Both the position numbers and the translations under genes were made by a program. DNA of 64,000 nt from Limnohabitans sp. 103DPR2 (GTDB lineage: Bacteria; Pseudomonadota; Gammaproteobacteria; Burkholderiales; Burkholderiaceae_C): NCBI RefSeq assembly GCF_001412575.1, contig NZ_CP011834.1, positions 186,001 through 250,000 of the forward strand, written 5' to 3'. The notes under the pieces were generated by a model, which saw only the letters and a program-made list of their open reading frames with translations, made no database searches and was not told the DNA's origin. Position 1 is the stretch's first letter. Every line of letters begins with the position of its first letter. Below, piece after piece: positions 26,307-35,260 of the stretch.

Positions 26307-28247
26307 TCAACGCGCTTGGCAAACCACGTCCAACAAAGCTGGACGTCCTTGTTTCACCTCGGCCAGTGCGCGTTGCAACGCACCTTTGAGTTGCGAAGGG
26401 TCTTTGATCGGGCCTTCAGCCCACACGCCCATGCCTTGGGCAATCTTGGCAAAGTCAATGTCGGGGTTGCGCAAACTGTTGCCAATCCAAGCTTGGTCGG
26501 TGCGTCTGTTGTGCAATGAGGCCATGCGCTGCAAATGCATTACCTCTTGGTAATAGCCTCCGTTGTTGTGCATCACCATCAACAACGGAATTTTGTGGTG
26601 CGCAGCGGTCCACAAGGCGCCGGGCGCGTAAAGCAAATCGCCATCGGGCTGAAACGTCACCGTCATTCGGCCCAATGATTTGTTGGCCAAGGCTGCACCC
26701 ACGGATGCAGGCAAGCCATAGCCCACACCTTGTCCGCCCGAGCCCCCTAACATTTGGTGATATTGCGTGGTGGGCCAGAGTTTGCGCGCCCACGCAATGC
26801 GATCGCTGACCGCCAAGCACCAGGGTTCGTTTCTGATCACTTCAAAAGTTTCCATGGCCAAGCGCGCCGTGCTGATGGGCGCGGCGTCCCAGCCTAAGGC
26901 TGCGCCTTCTTTGGCATCTTGAAGTTGCTTTTCCCAGCGCTTCTTCATCAACTCGCGACGGGCTTCGAAACTTGTCTTTTGTGCAGACGTGGTATTTTTC
27001 AAGATGTAGTCGGTGAGCACAGGCATCGAGGCTTGTGCTTCACCGGGTATGGCCATCTCCACTGACAAGAAGCGTTGGAAGTCTTGGTAGTTGGAACGGA
27101 TGGACACATCGTTCATGCCAATGGTGATGATCTTCACATCGGCTTTGGCTTCTGGGCGAACTGTTTTGAAAGGATCGCTGAGACCATTGACCTGACCCCA
27201 GGGGTCGTACACCTCCAACATCAAGATCACATCGGCATCACGCACCAGCGCACGCTTTTGATCGCTTAGGCACAAGTGATGAGTATTGGGAAAATTCATG
27301 CGCCCACCCAAATCAATGACAGGCGCTTGCAAACTTTCAGCCAACTTCACCAAGGCTTTGACGCCGTCTTGGTTGCGCGCAGCTCGGTCGGCCATGATGA
27401 CGGGGTTCTTGGCATTCAAGAGAAGTTTGGCTGCCTCTTGCAAGGCACCGGTGTCACCTTGCAGCGGCAGTGTAGGCCTGAGCTTTGGAATGCTAGGGGG
27501 TTTGCCGTGAATGGCATCTTCTTGCAAATCGATGTCGGCCATGATCACCACAGGCCCCATCTGACCGGTGGTGGCCACACGATAGGCACGTACAGTGGAC
27601 TCTGCAAAATGTTGCAAAGAGCCAGGCGCATCATCCCACTTCACATAATCGCGCAGCAAGAGTGCAGGGTCCTGCACAGAGTGTGACCACTCGGTACCAG
27701 GTCGGCGTTTGTCGGCATCAATGCCATTGCCGCCAAACATGATGACTGGCACGCGGTCACACCAAGCGTTGTAAACCGCCATGGCCGCATGCTGAAAGCC
27801 CACGCTGCCATGCGCCATCACGGCCATGGGTTTGCCTGCTGCTTTGGCATAGCCATGGGCAATGGCCACTGACGATTCTTCGTGCAAACAGGTGATCAAT
27901 TCTGGCGCTTTGTTGCCGCCATAGTTCACGACAGACTCATGCAAACTTCTAAAACTGGAGCCCGGGTTGGCAGCAACATATTCCAAATTCAAACTCTTGA
28001 TCACATCGACCATGAAGTCTGAGCCTGGCCGCGGGATGAGTCGGCCACTTTCGACGGCCTTGGCATCCACATCACTCAACTTGCTGTTGGCAGGACCTGC
28101 TGGCGTTGCTGCCTGGGCTTGTTGAACCAAAGCCACACCGGCAGCCGATGCACTGGCCACACCTTTTAAAAAATCTCTGCGCCTCGTCGTGGGCGCTGCT
28201 TGATTTGAATCCAGATCTGCAGGTGTTTGCTTGTTGTGATCAGTCAT
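26307..28247 (-). CDS. Thiamine-diphosphate-dependent enzyme with a Tat signal (acetolactate synthase/benzoylformate decarboxylase fold)
   Basis: This 646-residue protein has the three-domain layout of the ThDP decarboxylase/ligase family. The catalytic glutamate lies in ITCLHEESSVAIAHGYAKAAGKP. The Mg-ThDP motif starts as PDGDLLYAPGALWTAA and ends in MVMHNNGGYYQE. An N-terminal RRRDFLKGVASASAAGVALV stretch is a clear twin-arginine signal, which is unusual in this normally cytoplasmic family. I chose the ATG at 28247 (MTDHNKQTPADL), which overlaps the MFS stop by 8 nt; a longer frame adds 48 residues of shadow sequence. The substrate may be a 2-oxo acid. It is the last gene of the operon starting at 36994. 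Confidence 0.88.
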   Translation of the reverse strand: MTDHNKQTPADLDSNQAAPTTRRRDFLKGVASASAAGVALVQQAQAATPAGPANSKLSDVDAKAVESGRLIPRPGSDFMVDVIKSLNLEYVAANPGSSFRSLHESVVNYGGNKAPELITCLHEESSVAIAHGYAKAAGKPMAVMAHGSVGFQHAAMAVYNAWCDRVPVIMFGGNGIDADKRRPGTEWSHSVQDPALLLRDYVKWDDAPGSLQHFAESTVRAYRVATTGQMGPVVIMADIDLQEDAIHGKPPSIPKLRPTLPLQGDTGALQEAAKLLLNAKNPVIMADRAARNQDGVKALVKLAESLQAPVIDLGGRMNFPNTHHLCLSDQKRALVRDADVILMLEVYDPWGQVNGLSDPFKTVRPEAKADVKIITIGMNDVSIRSNYQDFQRFLSVEMAIPGEAQASMPVLTDYILKNTTSAQKTSFEARRELMKKRWEKQLQDAKEGAALGWDAAPISTARLAMETFEVIRNEPWCLAVSDRIAWARKLWPTTQYHQMLGGSGGQGVGYGLPASVGAALANKSLGRMTVTFQPDGDLLYAPGALWTAAHHKIPLLMVMHNNGGYYQEVMHLQRMASLHNRRTDQAWIGNSLRNPDIDFAKIAQGMGVWAEGPIKDPSQLKGALQRALAEVKQGRPALLDVVCQAR

Positions 28248-29511
28248 GTGATGCGTCCTTTGAATGGGCCGGAATCCAATAAACCATGAGGTTGGCAATG
28301 ATGATGGTGGCCGCGAGCAAATAGAACGCAGCCAAAAGGCCGTAATGGTCGGCCACAATGCCGCCCAAGATGGGCGCCACAGCCTGCGCACCCGACTGCA
28401 TGCCGAACATCAAACCAATGGCCGTACCGCCCATATTTTTAGGCGTGGCTTCCAACATCCAGGCCTGCATGATGGGCCGCGCGGCGTACAAGAAGAAGCC
28501 CAAGACAGCAATCAAAAATACAAACCACGGTGAACCACCGGCAAAGGTCATGAGCAACAAGACCACACCACTCATGCCAAAGGACGACATCAAAATGGTT
28601 TTGCGACCCATGGTGTCCGACAAGTGGCCCGCGATCGGCGCCGCAATGAAACCCGCCAATTGCAACAAGGCCATGCCAGCACCGACCCAGAAGACGTCGT
28701 AGTGCATTTCTTTGGCCAAGTACAAAGGCAAGAAGGTGAGCAAGGTGCCTTGGGTCATGGAGCGAAAGCCAGAGCTGAGTGTGAGCAAGAACAGTCCGGG
28801 TGTGCGCATCAAATCTTTCACACCTTGCAAATAACTGTGCATGCTCTGGCCCTTTGCATCAGCGGCTGCAACTGGCGCATCTGACGAAGGCGCAGTTTTC
28901 TTTTTGGGTGCAAAGGTCATGGTGCCCAAGAAGAACAAAATGAGCATCGACATGGCCGCACCAGGCACCACGTTGAGCACCACAATTTCACGCCATGACA
29001 AAGTGGTGAGCAAGGCACCGACGGCCAAAGGTGCGAGGGCATCACCCACGTTGCCACCCATGCCGTGCAATGACAAAGCCAGGCCTTTGCGCTTGGGAAA
29101 CATGCTGCCCAACAATGGAATGGCGGTGGGATGCCACAAGTTGTTGCCAATGCCCACCAGCATCACGCAAATGAGCAGCATCCAATATTGCGATGAAAAG
29201 CCCATCATCAAATAGGGAAAGCCCACCCAAAAAAGCGAAAGGGCCATCAACTGACCCTTTTTTCCCCACACATCGACCAACATGCCACCTGGAACATTGG
29301 AGATGGCACCTGCCGCATATTGGCACGTCATGATGAAACCAATTTGACTGTAGGAGAGTCCCATCTCATTGCCAATCAGTGGCAACAACATGAAGAAGGT
29401 GGCCGGATACCAATGGGTGAGTGAGTGGCCCAAGGTGATCAGGCCCATGTTGCGAATGTCCAGCTTGGAAAGTTGCGTGGCGTCTGCCACGGCTGCGTTG
29501 CTGGCACTCAT
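28240..29511 (-). CDS. Major facilitator superfamily transporter
   Basis: This is a 423-residue inner-membrane transporter with twelve predicted hydrophobic segments and the MFS motif-A region GGMLVDVWGKKGQLMAL between segments 2 and 3. The second half repeats it as GHLSDTMGRKTILM. The central hydrophilic loop (about residues 195-215, PKKKTAPSSD) separates the halves. The start codon directly abuts the stop of the upstream binding-protein gene (TAAATG), so translation is coupled. The substrate is unknown; the location suggests uptake or export of a pathway compound. Confidence 0.88.
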   Translation of the reverse strand: MSASNAAVADATQLSKLDIRNMGLITLGHSLTHWYPATFFMLLPLIGNEMGLSYSQIGFIMTCQYAAGAISNVPGGMLVDVWGKKGQLMALSLFWVGFPYLMMGFSSQYWMLLICVMLVGIGNNLWHPTAIPLLGSMFPKRKGLALSLHGMGGNVGDALAPLAVGALLTTLSWREIVVLNVVPGAAMSMLILFFLGTMTFAPKKKTAPSSDAPVAAADAKGQSMHSYLQGVKDLMRTPGLFLLTLSSGFRSMTQGTLLTFLPLYLAKEMHYDVFWVGAGMALLQLAGFIAAPIAGHLSDTMGRKTILMSSFGMSGVVLLLMTFAGGSPWFVFLIAVLGFFLYAARPIMQAWMLEATPKNMGGTAIGLMFGMQSGAQAVAPILGGIVADHYGLLAAFYLLAATIIIANLMVYWIPAHSKDASHD

Positions 29512-30552
29512 TTATTTGGCTCCACGCATGATGATTTCGTCGTACAACTTGCGCCATTTGTCACGGCGGTCTAGGCTCTCTTCAGGGTCGACCACCAACA
29601 TTTTGTAATTGCGCAAAGTGCTTGGAATCTTGCTATTGGCTGGCAGGTACTCAAGGTCTGCGTAGGCCTGCTGACCCTCGCCCAACAGATAGTCCATGAA
29701 GAGCGCTGCGGCCGCTGGATTTTTGGCATTTTTCATCACGCCCACAGCGTTGCCACGCACCACCGCAGGTTGCAGCACGGTCCAATCGATCGGCGCACCT
29801 TTTTTCTTCAGCTGCTCAGGCATGTAGTTGTAGACGGTGAGGGCCACGGGTACTTCGCCAGCTGCCACCATGTTGGTGAGGTTGGTATGGCCCTTGCGAA
29901 CTGAGATGCCATTGGTGGTGGCCAGTTCTCGAAAATATTGCAGTCCTTTGGCTTCGCCCATGGACTGCACCACGGTCACAAACCAATCGATGTTTTCCAC
30001 CTCATAGCCCAAGCGGCCTTTCCACTTAGGGTCCAACAGGTCTTGGTAGGTTTTGGGCAAATCAGTTTTTTTCACAGCGCCCGTGTTGTAAGCCTGCACC
30101 CACATAGAGTAGATGGTGGTGGCATATTCTTTGTGCGCAGGCACGCTGCCTGGCATCAAGTCTGCAAAGTGCGGCGAGGCCACAGCTTGCAGCATTTTCT
30201 CCCGGTGCAGTACTTCAAGCTCCACAGCACCAGCATGCACCACATCCACGTTGTAGCGCTTGGCTTTGGTTTCGTTCAAGGTGCGGTTCATAACACTGTC
30301 GCCACTGGCGCGCCAAGTCGACACCTTGACACCGTACTTCTTCTCGAACGGCTCAATCAAAGGCTTCAGATCTTTTTCGGCAATGGAGGTGTACAGCGTG
30401 ATGGCGCCTTCTGCTTTGGCTGCAGCGGCCAATTTGGCTGCGCGATCGGGCGCGATACTGCGCAACAAATTCGGATCTGTTTGAGCCAGGGCACTGAAGC
30501 TCAGCCCCCAAATGCTCAGACATGCGACAACACCTAATGTTTTGCGAATCAT
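29512..30552 (-). CDS. ABC transporter periplasmic solute-binding protein (AfuA/PotD type), copy 2
   Basis: This is a 346-residue binding protein with a Sec signal ending FSALAQT near residue 25. It shares the pattern ITLYTSIAEKDLKPLIEPFEKKYGVKVSTWR and VDVVHAGAVELEVLHREKML with the copies at 16476 and 30608. It lies in the same operon as the ABC ATPase and permease, so it is a likely cognate receptor. The stop codon is adjacent to the MFS start. The ligand is probably an organic anion rather than iron, judged from the catabolic setting. Confidence 0.89.
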   Translation of the reverse strand: MIRKTLGVVACLSIWGLSFSALAQTDPNLLRSIAPDRAAKLAAAAKAEGAITLYTSIAEKDLKPLIEPFEKKYGVKVSTWRASGDSVMNRTLNETKAKRYNVDVVHAGAVELEVLHREKMLQAVASPHFADLMPGSVPAHKEYATTIYSMWVQAYNTGAVKKTDLPKTYQDLLDPKWKGRLGYEVENIDWFVTVVQSMGEAKGLQYFRELATTNGISVRKGHTNLTNMVAAGEVPVALTVYNYMPEQLKKKGAPIDWTVLQPAVVRGNAVGVMKNAKNPAAAALFMDYLLGEGQQAYADLEYLPANSKIPSTLRNYKMLVVDPEESLDRRDKWRKLYDEIIMRGAK

Positions 30553-30607
30553 TCGATTCTCCTTTGTTGTTCACGCCTACCGCGCACGCAGTCACCTGCC
30601 TAGGCAA

Positions 30608-31675
30608 TCAACCTTTGCGGCTGAAAATTTCGTCGTAAATTTTGTTCCACTTATGGCCATCGTCCAAAGTTGTTTTGGGGTTGGCAAAAGTCAGTGGCAT
30701 TTTGTTCAAGGTCGAAGGCACCTTGGTACTGGTCGGGATGAAATCCCGCTTGCCCAAAATGACCTGGCCTTCACTGAGTTCAAAGTCTTGGAACAAAAGC
30801 GCAGCATGGGGGTGCGGCGCACTGCGGGCCACACCATTGGAATTGGGGCGTGCAATGGTGGGTTCCAAGGCGAACCAATCCACAGGCGCGCCCGAGTTTT
30901 TCATTTGTTCAATTTTGTAGTTGTACAAAGTGAGGGCCATGGGCACTTCGCCAGAAGCTACCAAATTGGCCAACAAAGTGTGGCCTTTGCGGACAGAGAC
31001 GGCATTCTTGCGGGCAATTTCTTTGAACAAGGCGATGCCTTTTTCTTCACCCATCTTCATCACCGTTTCGGCCAGCCAATCGCTGTCATCGGCCTCAACC
31101 GCCAACTTGCCTTTCCATTTGGGGTCGAGCAAATCTTGGTAGGATTTGGGCAAATCTTCTTTGCGCACCAGTTTCGTGTTGTAAGCACAGGTGAAAATGT
31201 TCAAGCGCGTGGCAATCCACTCTTTGTGCGCAGGGATGGCTTGAGGAATCAACTCGCTTAAGAAAGGTGAATTGCCCGCGATCAACACCTTCTCGCGCGA
31301 CAAGACTTCCATCTCAGGGCTGTTGGTTTCAAACACGTCTACTTCAAAGCGGTTGGCTTTGGCTTCTAGCAAACCACGTTGCAAGATTTTTTCAGAGCCA
31401 CTGCGCCAGACCTTGGCCTTGACACCGTATTTGGCTTCAAAAGCAGAGGTCAGGGCGGCCATGTCGTCTTGTGGCATGGACGTGTAAATGCTGACCACGC
31501 CTTCTTTTTTGGCGCCTTCCACCAAACGTTTCAAGCGCTCAGGACCCGATAAAGCAGCCAAAGCGGCGGTGGTGGCGGCTGAAGGTTGCGCCATCAAAGG
31601 ACCCATTGCGGCCACGCCCAAAGAGGCGGCACCGGCTTGTATCATTTGGCGGCGAGAAAAACGAGAAACGCTCAT
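30608..31675 (-). CDS. ABC transporter periplasmic solute-binding protein (AfuA/PotD type), copy 3, Tat signal
   Basis: This 355-residue binding protein carries a twin-arginine-like signal, SRFSRRQMIQAGAASLGVAA, whereas its paralogues use Sec-type signals. The body shows VVSIYTSMPQDDMAALTSAFEAKYGVKAKVWRSG and VDVFETNSPEMEVLSREKVL. The ATG at 31675 is supported by TTGGAG 7 nt upstream; the longer frame starts with TTG in the RBS itself. It lies in the ABC-cupin operon, just after a bicupin gene. Tat export could mean it folds with a metal or cofactor in the cytoplasm. Confidence 0.88.
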   Translation of the reverse strand: MSVSRFSRRQMIQAGAASLGVAAMGPLMAQPSAATTAALAALSGPERLKRLVEGAKKEGVVSIYTSMPQDDMAALTSAFEAKYGVKAKVWRSGSEKILQRGLLEAKANRFEVDVFETNSPEMEVLSREKVLIAGNSPFLSELIPQAIPAHKEWIATRLNIFTCAYNTKLVRKEDLPKSYQDLLDPKWKGKLAVEADDSDWLAETVMKMGEEKGIALFKEIARKNAVSVRKGHTLLANLVASGEVPMALTLYNYKIEQMKNSGAPVDWFALEPTIARPNSNGVARSAPHPHAALLFQDFELSEGQVILGKRDFIPTSTKVPSTLNKMPLTFANPKTTLDDGHKWNKIYDEIFSRKG

Positions 31676-31687
31676 GGAAATCTCCAA

Positions 31688-32803
31688 TTAAGACTTGGGT
31701 GGCAATGTCGGCAGTTCGGCTTCGTAGGCTTCTTCCATGCGAGGCTTCATGCCATGCTTGGCCAATGAGTCTGCAAAACGTGTGCGAACCGCTTGGCTCT
31801 CGTCAGCATAATCAATTTGGTCGCCACCGACACGGCGGCTGATCCAAGCCTTAGGCACACCCTGGGCATTGCGAATCGATACCACCTCGTGTTTAAAAGC
31901 AAGGTAACGTGCTGGCGTATTGCCTGTATTAAAGTGTTGGTGGAACCACATGTTGGGTGGCACCACCATGGCGCCCACTTCCCAATCGTATTGGCGTGGC
32001 TCTTCACCTTCAGGCCACATCAAGCTGTAACCTTCACCGCTCAAGATGATCACGTGTGCGCCTGGGCCATGGCAATGGGCCTTTTTGTAGGTGCCCACTG
32101 GGAATTGGGAAATGTGGCTGTTCATGGAGCCACGTGCCATGTTGAAGCGAATGTGGCCACCACCAGCACCACGCTCTTTGGCACTGATCAAAGGTAAGTT
32201 CACAGCATCGGCCACGAAATTGGTTTCAAGCAGCAAACCTTTTTGCTCACCCTTGCCACTGAAGTAATCAGGCTCACCGTTGAAACGGTTGGCAAAGTCG
32301 TGCTGTGTGTTGAACACAAAGTTCAGGTCTTCGTACAAGTTGATGACGGGTGGGCCATTGGTCACAGCCACAAAGCGAGCCGCATCCTTGCCTGAACCAT
32401 TGAAGTGCTGGTGCATGCAGTTCAAAGGAATGGCGAACAAAGCGCCCGCTTGCCATTCAAAAGTGATGCGATGGCCTTGGTCGTTCCAAACCGTGGTGGA
32501 CCCACGACCAGACAACACATAGATCATCTCTTCAAAAATTTGACGCTGGGGTTCGAGCTGTTTGCCAGGGGCAATTTCGCACACATAGCAGTCATTGGAA
32601 GTGCGTGAAGCTTCGTGGTTGATGTAAACACCCTTGCCACCGCGGCGTGCCCAAGGCTTCAGGTCAACTGTGTTCAAGCTGCGAATGTAATGGGCACTGA
32701 TGATGTCCAAACCTTCGTTCTTTACCCAACGTGTGTAGGGTGTTTCTTTTTCGGTCGCGAATTTGGAAGCAAGGTCTTCCGATACGAGTGCGTCTTTTGC
32801 CAT
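31688..32803 (-). CDS. Bicupin protein (cupin 2)
   Basis: This is a 371-residue protein with two cupin domains. In the first domain the usual histidines of box 1 are replaced (LEPQRQIFEEMIYVLSGRG), but box 2 keeps MHQHFNGSG. The second domain has a full metal site: KKAHCHGPGAHVIILSGEG and WFHQHFNTG. Length and domain order fit gentisate 1,2-dioxygenase-like bicupins, yet the altered N-terminal site means activity, if any, should sit in the C-terminal cupin. It is 59 nt downstream of a single-domain cupin gene. Confidence 0.8.
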   Translation of the reverse strand: MAKDALVSEDLASKFATEKETPYTRWVKNEGLDIISAHYIRSLNTVDLKPWARRGGKGVYINHEASRTSNDCYVCEIAPGKQLEPQRQIFEEMIYVLSGRGSTTVWNDQGHRITFEWQAGALFAIPLNCMHQHFNGSGKDAARFVAVTNGPPVINLYEDLNFVFNTQHDFANRFNGEPDYFSGKGEQKGLLLETNFVADAVNLPLISAKERGAGGGHIRFNMARGSMNSHISQFPVGTYKKAHCHGPGAHVIILSGEGYSLMWPEGEEPRQYDWEVGAMVVPPNMWFHQHFNTGNTPARYLAFKHEVVSIRNAQGVPKAWISRRVGGDQIDYADESQAVRTRFADSLAKHGMKPRMEEAYEAELPTLPPKS

Positions 32804-32862
32804 GTGCTGCTCTTTTGTATTTTTTGAGAATCGATGCAGGCGCTGTGCGCGCCCGCAAGGTT

Positions 32863-33459
32863 TTATTTGCGCAAATATTTCAGGATGGTTTCACCATCCA
32901 AAGTGACTGAAGGATCAAACTCCGGTGCATTTTCAATTTGCTCCAAGTCATTCAAGCCGCAGTATTTAAAAATGCGGTTGATAGAGGAGATCAAACGCAC
33001 TGGGCGATCGGGATCTGCATTGAAGTGCTGGTGAATGGTATTTGGTGGAATGTAGATCACATCGCCAGCTTCCCACTCGTAGCGCTTCACTTCAGCTTGC
33101 GGTTTCCAGTGGTAAGTGTCTGTAATTTCCACGTCGCAGTCTTGGTGCAAATCGTAGCCGCGGCCTTCGAGCACGTAAACGCACTCTTCTGCCAAGTGAC
33201 GGTGCTTGCCCGACTTACTGCCTGGTGGAATGACTTGCATGTACGCATCAACGGTTTCGATGCGTGTGTTCATGGATTCATTCAACAAGTGCTTGAGCAA
33301 ACCTTGACGCGCCATTTCCCAGGGCATGTTTTCGGGATGCACCACTTTGTGACGCTTCGAATTGCGCGCAGGCATTTGCTCTGCGTCGTCCAACAAGCCT
33401 TGGTAGTACTTGCCTTGTTGGTTGCCTTGCAACCATGATTTTGATTCGTCCCAAGCCAT
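32863..33459 (-). CDS. Single-domain cupin protein (cupin 3)
   Basis: This 198-residue cupin has complete box 1 (GKHRHLAEECVYVLEGRG: H-x-H, then E) and box 2 (IPPNTIHQHFNADPD), so a 3-His-1-carboxylate metal site is expected. The start ATG at 33459 is one base after the TGA of the upstream cupin gene, with GGGAGG about 9 nt before it. Family members include Fe, Mn and Ni dioxygenases as well as isomerases and non-catalytic sensors. No specific reaction can be assigned. Confidence 0.82.
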   Translation of the reverse strand: MAWDESKSWLQGNQQGKYYQGLLDDAEQMPARNSKRHKVVHPENMPWEMARQGLLKHLLNESMNTRIETVDAYMQVIPPGSKSGKHRHLAEECVYVLEGRGYDLHQDCDVEITDTYHWKPQAEVKRYEWEAGDVIYIPPNTIHQHFNADPDRPVRLISSINRIFKYCGLNDLEQIENAPEFDPSVTLDGETILKYLRK

Positions 33460-33460
33460 C

Positions 33461-34063
33461 TCAGTAGCCTCCCTTTGGATGGTTAAAGTCTTCTTCGTCA
33501 TTGCGGGCCACAAAGCCTTCGCCGCCTGGAGCGGGTTCGCTTGGGCGGGGTTCCACTTGGTGTTGGAACAACATGTTCATGAACATGTACATGGGTTTGG
33601 TTTTGATCACCAAGGCACGGGCAGGTCGCTCGTTGCTGGCGTTAAAGTGTTGGTGCACGCAGTTGTTGTGGACCACTGCAATGTCGCCGGCTTTCCAGTC
33701 GTAGCGGATGCCGTCGTGAATTTCATAGCCTGTGCCATCCAAAATGTAGAAAGCAGCTTCATTCACGTGACCATGCTTCTGTGAGTTGCCACCAGGGCCG
33801 TACTCTTCCAAGTGCATGTGGAATGTTTGTGTGATGCCATCTTTAGGCTCTACATAGTGGCGGCTAAAAGCTTGAGGGCCATCGTTGAATTTGATGTCTT
33901 TGCCTTTGCGCACGCGAGGCATGGCACGCAGGCGCTTGAGTTCATCGCCTAAGTTGTAGGGGCCGGCAATCGCACGCACAAAGGTGCGATCTTTTTTGCT
34001 GTGGTAGTGCGACTCGTTGGGAACGAATTCCGTCGAGGGCGCTTTTTTGTCATCAGCACTCAT
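33461..34063 (-). CDS. Single-domain cupin protein (cupin 4)
   Basis: This 200-residue cupin has metal motifs KHGHVNEAAFYILDGTG and NNCVHQHFNASNE, again with H-x-H plus E and the H-Q-H-F-N box. It is closely linked to cupin 3 (1 nt apart) and follows the ABC ATPase gene by 24 nt. AAAGGA precedes the ATG. The two small cupins could form a heteromer equivalent to a bicupin; this is an inference from their coupling. Confidence 0.82.
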   Translation of the reverse strand: MSADDKKAPSTEFVPNESHYHSKKDRTFVRAIAGPYNLGDELKRLRAMPRVRKGKDIKFNDGPQAFSRHYVEPKDGITQTFHMHLEEYGPGGNSQKHGHVNEAAFYILDGTGYEIHDGIRYDWKAGDIAVVHNNCVHQHFNASNERPARALVIKTKPMYMFMNMLFQHQVEPRPSEPAPGGEGFVARNDEEDFNHPKGGY

Positions 34064-34087
34064 GGTTTTCCTTTGAAGTTTTAAAGA

Positions 34088-35197
34088 TTAATTTTGATTT
34101 TTCAAGACAATGCAGTCGGACGGGTCCAACACGATGTGAATCGGTGCATCCACTGGCGTTTTCTGGCTTGGGTGAACACGCGCCAGCATCACTTTGTCTT
34201 TCACTTGGACTTGGAAGTCGAGCACTTCGCCCAAGAAGATCTTGGCGTACACAGTGCCCAAGTAATGGTTGGTGTGATTCACGGGCGGCGTGGAGTCACT
34301 CAGATGAATGTCTTCTGGACGGATACACACCTGCACCTCTTCACCGACACGGAAATCATTGATCATGGGAACTTGAACGATGCCAATTTCTGAATCCACC
34401 ACCATGGCCTTCGCCGCAGCATCGATCGAACGGACGGTGGCTTTGATGAAGTTGATGGTGCCCACAAAGTCGGCCACAAACTCACTGTTGGGCGTTTCAT
34501 AGATTTGGCGAGGTGAGCCAATTTGCATGATTCGGCCGTTGCGCATCACGGCAATTTCGTGCGACAAGGCCAAGGCCTCCGACTGATCGTGCGTGACATA
34601 AATGGTGGTGATGCCCAATTCGCGTTGGATTTTCTTCAACTCAAAGCGCATCTTCTCGCGCAGCTTGGCATCCAAGTTAGACAGCGGCTCGTCCAGCAAC
34701 AAAAGCTTAGGCTCCATCACCAGCGCACGCGCCAAAGCCAAACGTTGTTGCTGACCGCCAGACAAACGCGTGGCATCGCGGTCGTGGTACTGCGCCAACT
34801 CAACCGACTCCAAAACGCGCATCACCTTGGTTTCGATTTCTTTGCGACTGTAATTTTTTTGTCCCACTTCCAAGGGGAAGCTGGCGTTCTGAAACACGGT
34901 CATGTGGGGCCAGATGGCGTAGGACTGAAACACCATGCCAAAGCCACGCTTGTTAGGCGGTACAAAAATGTTCTCTGAAGAGCTGTAAACATTCGTGCCA
35001 CTGACACTGATCACACCCTCTGTGGGCTTCTCGAGACCGGCAATTGAGCGCAGCGTTGTGGTTTTTCCACAGCCACTGGGACCCAACAATGTAAAGAGTT
35101 GACCCTCGGGCACTTCAAAGCTGACATCTTGCGCGGCCTTGACGACAACGCCTTTGTCACTCACATATTCGGTATGCAATCCACTGACATTTAACAC
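34088..35197 (-). CDS. ABC transporter ATP-binding protein (FbpC/PotA type)
   Basis: This 369-residue ATPase energises import. The Walker A is G39-P-S-G-C-G-K-T46, the Q-loop FQSYAIWPHMTV, the signature LSGGQQQRLALARAL, the Walker B LLLLDEPLSN, and the H-loop YVTHDQSEAL. A C-terminal TOBE domain begins after about residue 250. The start is a GTG, supported by AAGGA 7 nt upstream. It lies 63 nt downstream of the fused permease gene. Together with that permease and one or more of the three binding proteins it makes a complete importer. Confidence 0.93.
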   Translation of the reverse strand: MLNVSGLHTEYVSDKGVVVKAAQDVSFEVPEGQLFTLLGPSGCGKTTTLRSIAGLEKPTEGVISVSGTNVYSSSENIFVPPNKRGFGMVFQSYAIWPHMTVFQNASFPLEVGQKNYSRKEIETKVMRVLESVELAQYHDRDATRLSGGQQQRLALARALVMEPKLLLLDEPLSNLDAKLREKMRFELKKIQRELGITTIYVTHDQSEALALSHEIAVMRNGRIMQIGSPRQIYETPNSEFVADFVGTINFIKATVRSIDAAAKAMVVDSEIGIVQVPMINDFRVGEEVQVCIRPEDIHLSDSTPPVNHTNHYLGTVYAKIFLGEVLDFQVQVKDKVMLARVHPSQKTPVDAPIHIVLDPSDCIVLKNQN

Positions 35198-35260
35198 GTT
35201 AATTCCTTGTTTTAAATGAAGTCAGGCAAAGTCGAATGAACTTGCCCACCTGCAAATTTT

